Positions 27,334-40,864 of a stretch of DNA of 64,000 nt are shown here, one piece after another (position 1 is the stretch's first letter; every line of letters starts with the position of its first letter). Under the pieces are notes generated by a model, which was not told the origin of the DNA, searched no databases, and saw only the letters and a list, made by a program, of their open reading frames with translations. The DNA lies in NCBI GenBank assembly GCA_021613335.1, contig JAJTWR010000374.1, positions 376,001 to 440,000 on the forward strand, given 5' to 3'. The position numbers and the translations under genes are program-made. This stretch comes from Whitmania pigra. Its lineage: Eukaryota > Annelida > Clitellata > Hirudinida > Haemopidae.

Positions 27334-30300
27334 ATGGGTAGGAAAAAAATTCGCATCGAACCCATCACTGATGAAAGAAACAAGCAGGTTGAATGTTATG
27401 CTATTCAATTGAGTAAGAATTAAATTCTAATAAGTAGGATTTTTAAGGTCACTTTCACAAAACGAAAATTTGGGTTGATGAAGAAAGCCTATGAACTGAG
27501 TGTTCTCTGTGACTGTGAAATAGCTTTGATTGTTTTCAATGGATCCAACAAGTTGTTCCAATATGCCAGTACTGACATGGACAAAGTGTTGCTCCGGTAC
27601 ACGGAATTCAATGAACCCCACGAAAGCTGTACAAATAAGGAAATTGTTGAGGTAGGTTCATCGATAATAATTTACAAACCTAACTTATTTTTTAATTATT
27701 AATTTTATTATTAACTTAATCATATAAAAAATTCTTAAATTCTTGATGCAGAAATTGATGAAGAAAAGTGGTTTCAAAGAAGAAGTGGTAAGATTTTTAT
27801 TTTTTTCATGTTTCAGAGCAACACTACCAACTTAAAGAAATTAGTCCTGATATGAATGGCTTATCATAGAAAGCTTGCGACATAAGCACCAATGCTCTTG
27901 ATTAGTTTAATGTAAACTCTATTGTGTAAGGCTCGAGGCTGAGGATTTAAATTTGGTTTCAGAAGCTTTTCATGTGAACTTAACTTTCTTGAAAGAGGGA
28001 AGAGAGATGAGAGAAGTCTTTGGGAATAAGTTGAAACAAGCGGTAGAATATTTTTTGAAACGTACGTGCAAATTGTCCTTTGGACGCTGATGTTCGAAGT
28101 TGAGATCCTTTGATAAACATATTCGTTCTTAAGATGATATCGATCAATTTTGCAGGGTGATCCAGATGCAAATTTCCATTCGAAGCACGACAACGGAAGC
28201 AGCACGGACTCCGACGACGACAACCCTTCCGATGATTTGAAAGCTCGCAAACAGGATATGTTTCCACCAAGATCTAAAGTGGTTGGTCATTTAAAGGCTC
28301 CAGGAATCATTATTCGAATTGAATTTATGCAAATTAACACGGGGGATGATGTTCTTGCATTCTGTGGTAAAATGTCTTTACGTATCCTCAAGCATGTATG
28401 TTCAGAACCCGTGCTTGCAAGAAGTAGAGAGCCCTTGTGAAGTGGCACTATATAAATGGTTGGGTACTTATACTGCCTTACATCCATTATAGATGCACAG
28501 GGCACTCTAAATATTGGCTAAATACAAATTTAGGTTAACATCTCTTAATGTAATTAAGTTAATTGTCCCAAGTATAGATTGGCAGGCTTCTATTCATAAG
28601 AAGGTTTGAAGGATTTGTTCTTGATGTACAAAAGTGGTTTTGTATTTAAAATAAAATTATTAGGTGTGTTTAAAAATTTAAAACTATTATTTACTTGCCA
28701 AAAAAGTCTAAAGTGGTTGTTCATTTGGGGCTATATCTATTTTTAATAAAATTGTTACAGCAATTATTTCCTTTGGTATGTGCTCATTTCGATGCTTTTG
28801 TGTGAGATATTATTATTGTTATTATTATTATCTTTATTATTATTATTATTATTATTAATAATATTATTAATATTATTTCTTGAAACTGTCGTTAGATTGC
28901 ATCCGAGCTGCAGCAGATCGTGGCAGTTCAGAACAGCAACGTGACCCTGACACTCCTCCCTCAACAACTTCAACACCTGGTGAAAATGGCTCCCGTCCAA
29001 CAGGTTGCAGAAAACAACTCGACACAGCACGCATCCAACGTCGTGCAGACGGCTCTATGCAACAGGACGAGTGAATAATTAAATATCGTTTAAAAAAAAT
29101 TAATACCGACTAATCTCCTAAGTCATTTTTACAGAGCATGTTATAGCCATAAAAAGTTGAAAGCATTTTTAGTTGTTTTTGTCTCAAGCGATTTCTTCTA
29201 TCTGCTCGTCGCATTTGCACTTTGATCTAAAAATAAAAATATATTTTATTTATTTAGTTAGTTATTTGGATCTTCGTTCAAACGAAATGAAATTATCGCT
29301 TTATAATGTTTGAAAATGAAGTTTTAAAATCGTTAGTCTTGTTATACCTCTTTAGCCTTTTCAAAATAAATCGATATCATTACATTACAGATGATGAACT
29401 GTTGAGAAATTCTGGAGTTGTTGGATCAAATAGTTCTGCTTCATCGTCCGGCAGACCTTCGTTAAGGGTTTTTATACCAAATTCGAGAGGCCTTTTCGTT
29501 GCAAATAATTCAGAAGTGAGGATTTTATTTAATATTTTAATATTGATTTATAATAATGCTTTTGTTATTGCTGTCATGCTTAACATGCTAATTAATTAAT
29601 TAATTTATTTATTTATTTATTTGTTTTTCAAATGGCTTATGGAGAGTCTTGTACATTATGAATTCATTGTGGTTAAACCATCCTGTTTGAACTTCAAAAA
29701 GCATCGGTGAATAATGGCATTTCTGAAACAACGTCGTCTCTAACGAATTAATATTTTTTAAAAGGAATTAGTTAACATTTCTGTTGCAGGAAGCAAATAA
29801 AAGTTTGACGTCTTTAGTAACACCGGTCATATCAGTTGAGACTCCCAATAGTGTCGGCTTGAGTAACTTCACTTCAGGCCTTCCCACTGGGTTTGCAACA
29901 GGTTATGATTCGTTCTGAATTTGAATCTTCTTAATTAGATGGAGATTTCATCCAAAGAGTTCAAATTATCAATATGACAGCATTTTATTTTTATTGGATC
30001 TTTACTTCATTGATCATATTTATCACAAATTAAATTGAAATATAGTAACTACATTTTGATGAGAAATGTATCAATCATTGACAGTGCATATGGCATCACA
30101 TAAATGAGATATTATATTTGTGACATAAAAGTTTATAATTTTCAAGAGACTCTCTGGCCTGTATCAGCACCATTTGTACGGTTGCATAGTAACAATGTAG
30201 ATTGTCATCACTTTCCCTATCGCTGCAACTAAGACGTTGTAGTAAATCCAATATTTATGGTCGGCTTCATATTTTTGAAAACATTTGCCAGACTTTTCAC

Positions 30301-31133
30301 TTCAATCGGGATACTTAAATGATCAGACGTCATCAGCTTTATCAGCCTCTCAGTGGACATCTAAAAGACCTCTCACTACTGCCATTCAAGTTGCAGGAAT
30401 AGCACCTGGGTCTGTGCTTGTTTGTTAAGTTGTTAAGTTATGCTGAATACAAAATAAATATTACATCTCTTTGAAGATAATTAACTAATAATAATAATAA
30501 TAATAATAATAATTAGTTTGTAAGGTGCTATGTGCATAGCATCAGAGGACTTAATTTTATCATCTTTATTAGAATGCATTTGTCATTGTATTTTTTTAAA
30601 TAGTTTTCTTATTGAAGTTAGTGTGACTAACTAATAGCCATTAATATATTGGTTTAGTGTTGTGGAAATATAGTTGTTACAGAATATGGATTCCTGTTGA
30701 TCGAGTGACATAATTTTTGCAAGTTATTGAAATTGCTGTCGCACAAGTTGATTACTTATAATTAATTTTCAGATCACTCATCATTCCAGTGAGTGATCAA
30801 GCCACTCTGAACCTCTTGACCGGTGCCCTCCAGCAATCGGGTCAACTGACCACCTTGGGGGAATCCGTGAAAAAGGAACCCTCGTCGCCGAACTCGAAGA
30901 GTTTCCTGTCTCTCGTCGGAAGCGTGTCTCAAAACAAGCAACAGATCCCTCATTCTGCTTTGTGGGCAAATCCTCAGCAAGCGCCCGTTAGCGTCCTGAC
31001 GGTTTACGACCAAGCCGTGAGCAAAGACACGTCGAGTTCCGAACTCGATAGCCACGGAGACGACATGACCGACAAGTCTTGCAAACGCCCGAGGATGGAT
31101 TCGCAATTGGAGGGGCCTTGGGGCGATGCATAG
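27334..31133 (+). CDS. MEF2: Myocyte enhancer factor 2 (MEF2), MADS-box transcription factor
   Basis: Nine exons (27334-27387, 27448-27651, 27752-27787, 28156-28278, 28896-29070, 29391-29515, 29790-29901, 30292-30409, 30773-31133) join to 435 residues. MEF2 binds A/T-rich sites and drives muscle, neural and immune programmes. The N-terminus is almost identical to other MEF2 proteins: MADS box from MGRKKI (1-57), then the MEF2 domain with [14 protein letters not shown] and EYNEPHES-like sequence. Further on is the conserved RPSLRVFIP block, then TPVISVETP and a DFSL block matching vertebrate regions. Near the C-terminus VKKEPSSP fits the phosphorylation-dependent sumoylation motif (psi-K-x-E-x-x-S-P). 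A basic KRPR cluster near the end is the likely nuclear signal. Exon 4 uses a weak GTGGTT donor and exon 8 a GTCTGT donor; their phases fit. Confidence 0.95.
28806..28875 (+). repeat. (TTA)n microsatellite in MEF2 intron 4
   Basis: Imperfect TTA/TTATTA run just before the acceptor of MEF2 exon 5 at 28895. Confidence 0.8.
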
Positions 31134-32290
31134 TAATGATTGCAGATTCCGTCGTGTTGTTATTTGATTTGCCATATTTGTACATTTGAAATTATAATTT
31201 GACAATCGAACATTAGAACAACTGTTAGATCTCAGAAGTAAAATGTCTAGAAGCTTGTTAATATTTCCATTTCCCAGTGTGATCATTTTGTTGATATTGA
31301 AAAGCTGCCAAGCTGATTATTTCCCGTTGGACAGTTGCTAATTCGATATGTAAACATGGGATCATTATTGATTGTTATTATTAATCTCATATCAGCTTTG
31401 AGACAAGAACTAGATTGAGTAGCTGGATGGGTAGTTCTTGGGACATTTGGGCTTCGGGAGGGTTGCATTGCACCGGGAATTTCTGCGCATTAGGTGTTCG
31501 TTGTATGACAGGTTACGCTTTTCGCGACTGAGGCAGTTATTGGTTTAAATGCATCTTTAAACCCAGCCATGGCTGCTCTCTGGCACTTTATAAATCGGCT
31601 GTTATTGCCAGTAACTCCATCCTGGCTACCTAGTTATGCAATGGTTATTAATCAGTCCAATGGGAGTTTTATGCGAGATTTCATGTTGATAACTAAATGT
31701 GTGGGATGTATTTCCTTCCTCGTTCAGCCTTTCTGGTGAGATGTCGTTTTTCATTTGGTCAAGTTGAGGGTGCGCATCAATTGCGTTGATGGCGGTTTTC
31801 CAAACAAATTCTGAAATGAGGTGAACCAAATATAAACCTCAGTTCTTAGTTCCAGAAAGTCCTAGATGTTGTAAACGTTTGAGAGATTGAAAAATTGCGT
31901 TGAAGCAGACATTGGTTAAATAGTCAAGCATCTATTATTGGCCAACGAATGATAGATATATGTATAGTGATTACCAGCTAAGTAGTAGTTAGTAACAACT
32001 TAAAAACATTGAGTGACTTTATGATGAATCGCGGTTGTTCGTTAATAGGTTGATTTTAAAATAATTCAAATTTTAAATGTATTTATAAAATAGTTTATAC
32101 AAATGTTGTTTTACATAATCATATAAAATATATATTTATAATTTTTGAAAGTACTGGGTGCATCGAAATGATTCAGCAGTTATTTTTGAAGTGCAATTTG
32201 GTTTTCATCATCAACATAGCTTGCAATTTGGCGAGGCGATAAAGGAGCGATTGATTTTGTTTTTGGTTATTTGATTTGGAGTTAGCTATC
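31134..32290. other. Intergenic, MEF2 to proteasome alpha-1; no gene seen
   Basis: MEF2 3' UTR and proteasome promoter territory. Only short open frames with no recognisable domain. Confidence 0.4.
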
Positions 32291-34498
<2,208 letters not shown>

Positions 34499-35542
34499 TA
34501 ATAATAATGGATTAGCTTTGTTGCTAAACATTCAATACTTAACTGTTAATTACATCACAATGTTGTTGGACGGTTGTCATGGTCTTCAATAAAATGCAAC
34601 TTAATCGCTCACAACTTATTCTGACCTTATGATCGTCTATGCTAAATTGTTCTTGGCCATTAGTCTTCTTTGAACCAGTCTTCAAGAAGACAAGGGGCTT
34701 TTTAAAAAATTAAAAACTGAGTTGATGTTAAGAACTGACATGTTAAGTTACGCTCTTAAATATGCAGATGCCGTCAGCTTAAGCGTTGGAATAGTTGAAT
34801 CTGTTTTTTTTATATTTGGTCTATAAATCACCAGTTACTTAAAAAGTTAATGCTTTGTACTGTTGGGGAATTCTTGCTCTTGATTTGGGTAGTAGACGGG
34901 AATAAGCTTTACCAAAGCTGGCATATTCGCTCCGACATGCTTGGGTATTTTATCTCAGTTGTGTTTCCTATTCAAGTCTTTCATTTTGCTATTTGTCATT
35001 TAAGGCATTTGTTCCAAACACAATCCAGTCTATCTTGAATGCACGTGTATCTATAAAGAAGCGCAAAAGGCTCATTAACATTTTTAAGGTCAACTGCAGA
35101 TTGCCAGTTGCTGAGACAAAACTAGTGGCGATTGCTAAGCGTTGCGGTTGCGTGGAGGCTTACAAAATTCACTTAATGCTCAAACAAGTCTCCATATTTT
35201 AGAGAATTTCGACACAATCATGTAGCTAACTAAATTAGAAACGGCAGCGCTTCGACGTTTAAGTTATTATAAGCATTTCTTTTTAGAAAAGGACATTAAA
35301 TTATATGAAAACAGAAAGTTTAAAACTGGTTACAGGAATCGATTCGTTGCTGTACAGCTCCCTTACAGACTATCCCCGTCATTGTCAACCACTAATTAAG
35401 GATCCACCGCTACGCATGTACCGAACATTGATTCCAGACTTGGTCTGCAATGGCGCTCAGCGTTGCTCTTGGCTTTCAGGAGTTGAGAGATTAATATTTA
35501 TTTGATTAGAATTATTAACAAATTAGAAATGAAAATAGAATA
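34499..35542. other. Intergenic, PSMA1 to NPDC1-like gene; no gene supported
   Basis: Contains the PSMA1 polyadenylation signal at 34588. Two short plus-strand open frames (34993-35202, 35305-35505) have no recognisable domain; one could be an upstream exon of the next gene, but I cannot support it. Confidence 0.4.
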
Positions 35543-36696
35543 ATGGTAGGCGTTGTGATATTAATTACGTTCAGCTTGTCGATATGGAGTAAGATCTTTC
35601 CAAATTTGCTAATTTCCATTAATTTAGGTTTAATTTACGTGAATCATTTATGTTGAAAGTCGTGGTGGCAGAAAATGAGAAAACGGACATTCAGGATGGT
35701 AAAATATGGAACTCAACAAAAGTGAAAGGTAAAAGAATTTTTTTTATGCATTTGAATTTTGATATCTAACTTTGATCACGAGTACAAATGTCAGAATGAA
35801 CAATAACAATGAAAATAAATGATCTTGCATTCATTTACAAAAATATCTTTAAAATCATACCAGTTGCCATAGCTGGTGGATTAATTTCAACAGCATTTGG
35901 GATTACACTTCTCAGTGTGTTTTGGCACAGGTATTTTTGAAAAATGATGTTTTGTGAAATTTGTTCTTCACATTCATTTATTCATGTGTTGCCTTTATGC
36001 AGATGGAGAAAAAAAATCAGGACACCCCTTCATGTTGATTATCCTGCCTATGGCATTACAGGTCCATCAAAATTAAATTCAGCTACCGATTCAAAACTTG
36101 CCCAAAATGCTCAGCTATTCCAGTATGATCATAAAAAGCAGCTTTTTTCTCAAGAGAAGTAAAATGCTTCATATTTTTTATTTGGAAAATATTTTTGAAA
36201 TGATGTGGCCTAAAAATATCTTAAAAGCATGCCATCTATTGATTATTGATTATGTATAATTATAAGCTATTAATGATGCTTAAGAATTATGATGTCTACA
36301 TCTATTCCTATTAAGAACATTTTTTTATTGAACCTTATATAAAATATGATGTTCAAAATATGCCATTCAATAGCAAATTTATTTTTTAAGAAAAAACTAA
36401 GCTCAAAAACAACTTATTAAGTATTTATTCTGGAGCTACTCAAAATTATTGACCAAATATTGTTTTTTAAAGAAAATGCATTTTCCAGAGATGCTAATCA
36501 GGATAAGTCAGTTGATTCTGAAGAGGAAGAAGTGGGCAATGGTTACTCAGTTTTTGAATGCCCTGGACTGGCTGAAGTAACCAATTAAAATGTTTTGAAT
36601 TTTTTTTTTTCAGCATTTAATTTTGAGCTTGATTTTGTTCAGACAGGTGAAATGGAAGTACAGAATCCAATGTTTATTGAAAAAGAACCAAAGTAA
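35543..36696 (+). CDS. NPDC1/CAB-1-like single-pass membrane protein, short form
   Basis: Six exons (35543-35588, 35660-35728, 35864-35930, 36003-36158, 36489-36576, 36643-36696) join to 159 residues. The C-terminal half is clearly NPDC1: after a hydrophobic segment VAIAGGLISTAFGITLLSVFW (about 39-59) comes a basic stop-transfer, a DYPAYG block, KLAQNAQ, an acidic Ser/Glu stretch and the hallmark VFECPGLAE followed by TGEMEVQNPMF. NPDC1 and nematode CAB-1 are neuronal vesicle proteins; their exact activity is unsettled. The extracellular part here is only about 20 residues after a putative signal peptide, whereas the vertebrate protein has a long Cys-rich ectodomain. Exon 1 and its acceptor at 35659 are the weak part of the model: the phases fit, but the pyrimidine tract is poor, and further upstream exons may be missing. 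Confidence 0.82.
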
Positions 36697-37607
36697 ATGT
36701 GCGAGACATTTGATTTTGGGGAAATTCTGAGGTTTAATCAGATATGTTAAATGCTTAACTTGTTTAAGTTCAGAGAAACTTCACATAAACAAATGCTATG
36801 ATTTAATAACATATAAACAATTTGCTTGCAAAATATGTACCAATTGCCTGGATTAGTTTTATTCAATCTAAATTTATCTAATTTAAATGGCAGCACTTCT
36901 TTTTGAACAAACTTTAATTAAACAATTTATTGGAAAAAATATTGATTAGGAAGTACATTGCAAGCATGCAAATGTTACTGTTCAGATGATGCCCAAAGTT
37001 ACAGTAATCAAAGATGCAAGCGTCTCGACTGGCGTCTGGTAAACAGTTCTTATATACTGGGGTGCCTCTTTCGCATCTCCTAATTATTCGTTGGGATGTA
37101 AATTCTACCTAAGAGCAACGGATATGGAGCAAGTCATTGCATCAATCTTCTCAACAAACCAAAGTAAAATAGTGTTTAAAAATTACTAAGTGTGATAAAC
37201 AGATGAAAAAGTTGAAACTAATAGGACGGGTTAATTTATTAAGTTAAATATGTGTATATATCGAGCTAATTAAGCCAACCGAGCAACAAGTGCAGCCGTC
37301 CTGGTAGTTATCCTCAGTCCACGAGCAACCCTCATCGTCGACAGAAGCGACACAATCAAAGCACCTTAAAGCGTGTACAGAAAAGAGCCGGTGTGCAAAA
37401 AATAAAATAAATAAGTACATCTCAGTTATTAAATTGAGATTATCTTCTCCGATAGCTGCTTGTAGTCATGGAGATATTTGTGACGAAGCGCAAACTATCT
37501 AAAAAGAAAATTTTTAAGGGCAAATGCAAAAACAAAGAGGTCAAAAGAGTACATTCTACGCACATATTCTAGGTAATAGCTGAAATATTTTTAAGTCACG
37601 CTGTTGT
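36697..37607. other. Convergent spacer, NPDC1-like to nicotinic receptor; no gene seen
   Basis: AT-rich sequence with no supported gene or repeat. It should hold the 3' UTRs of both convergent genes. Confidence 0.4.
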
Positions 37608-40600
37608 TTATTTATTTGGGACCATTTGCCAAAACAGCAGGGATTGCGTTGTCGTGCTCAATGCTAGAAATATCCAGAAAAAGACTCGATCCATGAACTT
37701 TGCCAATATTCTCCACTCAGTTTCAAGTATTTCCTGATCAATCATGTCTTGTTCCACATCAAATTTTGAATTTTTTCCGCACCTTTTCATGAACTCTTTA
37801 TCATGTTTGTTCCTGGAGAAAATATTGCCTGAAGTCAAATTACCGAGCGAAAACTTCCAAGTATTTTTATCAGGAGAACTTATGCCATCATTTTTGTCAA
37901 AGCGGCATCTCCTTAAGAACTTGTCTTCTGCATGAATAGGCTTTAACGAGATCTTGGCATTCTCGATTCTGGGCAAAGTTGCCGATGCGTTGTAATTCCA
38001 TGATGGTCTAATTTGAATTGTGGTAGCACCTGAATTTTGTGGGAACACGAGTTTTGAAGATTTAAGCTTTCTGTCTGATCTGTTGCCTGATTTATTATCG
38101 TCAATCCTTTGAACGAAAAAGGTTTTGAAGGCCAGATTCAAACACCATTCCGGAGCTCTACGTCTGGAATCCTTCTTGGCATAAATGTTGGTCACGATTA
38201 CTGCCATCACCAATGCTACGGTCACCATCACCATTGTTGAACCAAAAAACATTCCTAATTATAAATAATTAATAGGAGTTAATTGCATTTAAACAATAAT
38301 ACGATGCTTAATTTAAGGCGTCAGTTCAAATGTCTCACCAAGAATTGGTATGGCGTCAGGAGTGGGAGGCATGGACTCCCCGACCATGAGAAGAAAAACC
38401 ACCAAAGCCAGCAAAATGGTCATTTCCAAATTAACTTTCTCACCGGATTCGACGGGAAGAAAAAAACCTAGAAAACTGATGAGAAAAATAAGAAAACATG
38501 GACCTATGAGATTGACTATGTAAAAAAGGCTTCCTCTCTTCATGTGTATCGTGAATGTTACGTCGGGATACAACTCCTTACAGCAAGCGTAAGCCTTCGC
38601 ATGTCTCTCTGCTGAGATCTTTTCAACTGCCCACTCCTACAATGTCATGTGAAATAACTGAATATTTAGTAAATAGTAGTAGGAACAATCTGGCTTTAAA
38701 TTTATTCCTACCTGGTTCTTTGAAATGTAATAGATCCCATTTTCAAACGAGGTGTTATACAGGACGTCCAATTCATCACCGTTGTATGTCCACGATATGA
38801 ATACTATGTCGCACGTCTGACTATCGAATGGAAAGTACTTGACATTCAACGTGCAATAAGTTTTTATCAGGGCCGGGTACATCCAAAGTACTGATCCGCT
38901 GTGCGAGACTATGGCGTTGGTCATCATGTAGTCGTTAAACTTGTCTGCAGCGCTTCAAAAGTTATGGTGAGGTTAGTTTTTAAAATGCGATCTTCGCTCT
39001 AATTTTTATTATCAAAGACAATTACAAATTGGAAATGACCAGATCTGGAATCCATATGGTGCTTGCTGGGATTCGAATGTCTCCCACGCCAATGTAATCG
39101 GATTTGTTCCAAACCAGATATTCATCTTCCCATCTCTGATAATTAAGTTAATTAAAATCACATAAATAACTCAAATTATTATTTAAAATTTGATTTTAAT
39201 TCATAAATTTAAACGCCTATAAGAGTTTAAATTATCAGATAACGTTTGATTGAAAACCTGTCTTATTGCCAGGAGGCATGTGAAAGTCTGCTCTTTTTCG
39301 TTCTGCTCCGAAAAGAACATTTATTGCATTGATTAAGTAAGGCACCCTCTAAATTCACAAACGAATCTAAAAAAAGTTACTGAACCGTGTCAAGGATGTG
39401 GTAAAGAGATATAGCTATGTTGACCACCACTGGTGTTTTATCATTTTTCACGGGTCTTGTGGTCCTGTCGTACATGCGAAGGATGTTCCTCTTGATCTTT
39501 TGTTCGTTCGATCTCTCGTTAAACCTCAATGAGGCTACGGAATATGAATTAATTTTCAATAATTATAAATATGAAATCATAGTTTTAAAAATCAGGAATC
39601 AACTTGCCATTTTATCTATAAAGTTTTTATGCATGGAAAGCATATAAATTGTTTTAGTCTCAAGATAGGTTTAGCATTAGAAGCCATAAATATCTTGATT
39701 TTTTAGCAGAGGTCGATTTCTTAGAAAATCCGACGTATCATCAGATAAGGACGTTCGATTGTTCGATGGAAAGTTTATTGATTGCTCAATTGCATGCATC
39801 CATCGAGTGTCATTTTGAGATTGATAAAAAAAATTAACTTAAAACCAATTTAGCATTGTCTTAATAACAAATTTTTAACAAATAAGGTTAGTGATTGGTG
39901 AGGCAGAATTAAACATCATATCCATATATGGAGAGACTAAGGCTGCTCAAGCTTGCAACCTTGGAAAGGCGGCGACCGCTGACTGATTTAACACTTTGCT
40001 CTAAAATATTACATGGCTTTACTAACTCCTTCTTAATACACTCCCTCCTTGCTCAAAACTATACAGGAACAAGAGGACACTGTCTCAGACTTAAACAAAG
40101 TAATTATTCCACAGACAGCGTTAAATTAGCATTTTGCAATAGAATTGTAAAGCCATGGAACGCATTGCCAGGTGATGTCGTTGCATCAACCACGGTCTCT
40201 CGTTTCAACGCAATGATACGTGACCTCGACTTTAGTCGTTACTGAAATTACATTTAATTTGTATGCTGCCTTTGTGTACACGCCGGTCGATGCTTTTGTT
40301 TTTGCAATTGTGATAGTGGTCCAACTGGGCCCTTCAATTATGTCTAATAAATAAATAATTCACTTTGCTGCCTAATCTATCTGCGATATTTATTTAAGTT
40401 ATAATTTAAAATATTTATCCCACTTCAGAAGCTGCATGCCAATTAGAAAAAACTTAATCAGAAAAGATAAGAAAAGAATACTTTTCACAGCCCAGATCAA
40501 TGAAATCCAAGTATAAATCAATGCTATTTAGTCAAAAAATTATGATTATAAATTAAATCCTTAAAGACAAAATTTTACCTTTTGCACATTGCATTGCAAA

Positions 40601-40627
40601 AAGAACAATAAAGATAACTCGCCACAT
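37608..40627 (-). CDS. Nicotinic acetylcholine receptor subunit, alpha type
   Basis: Seven exons (40627-40579, 39534-39386, 39302-39258, 39135-39026, 38952-38712, 38636-38339, 38254-37608) join to 512 residues. Signal peptide 1 to about 15; ligand-binding domain with the 13-residue Cys-loop (CTLN...QTC) and WTYNGDELD; the vicinal Cys pair C216-C217 that defines alpha subunits; M1 to M3 with M2 preceded by SGEK, which fits a cation channel; a cytoplasmic loop of about 130 residues; M4 at the end. Exon 3 is the 45-bp exon typical of this family. Loop B Trp and the loop C Tyr residues on both sides of the CC pair are present, but the loop A position (WIPDLVIS) has Ser where the Tyr is expected. 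It could be an accessory or divergent alpha subunit. Intron 1 hosts a LINE remnant. Confidence 0.94.
39928..40375 (+). mobile_element. Non-LTR retrotransposon (LINE) 3' fragment
   Basis: A 105-residue open frame (39928-40245) has the look of the extreme C-terminus of LINE reverse-transcriptase polyproteins: an ERRR block, then FCNRIVKPWNALP with a VV-x-x-x-x-V-x-x-F stretch. About 100 bases of noncoding 3' sequence follow, ending in an AATAAATAAATAA tail near 40350, as in CR1/RTE-like elements. It is truncated at the 5' side and lies antisense inside intron 1 of the nicotinic receptor gene. Confidence 0.8.
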
Positions 40628-40864
40628 AAATAATTCGAATTCGGAACTATTCTGCCAAGCCACATTCGATGAGGCCTTTTATAAGTTTTTATTCACGCGA
40701 TCGTAGCGCGCGCAAATTACACGTTTGTGTTCAGTTCCGTCTGCTTGCTTACAAACACAAATCACAAAAAACACAGTGAATACTATTTATTAAATCCTAA
40801 TTCTCGTGACGAACAAAAGAATTACAACATGAAAACGCGCCAAGTTTCTTTAAGCGTCGGCGCT

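Noticed and set aside
30774..31286. 170-codon minus-strand open frame
   Set aside because: Antisense to the last MEF2 exon, which continues the MEF2 frame in phase.
39928..40245. A host gene on the plus strand inside the nicotinic receptor intron
   Set aside because: The peptide is the C-terminal end of a LINE reverse transcriptase, so it is annotated as a mobile element.
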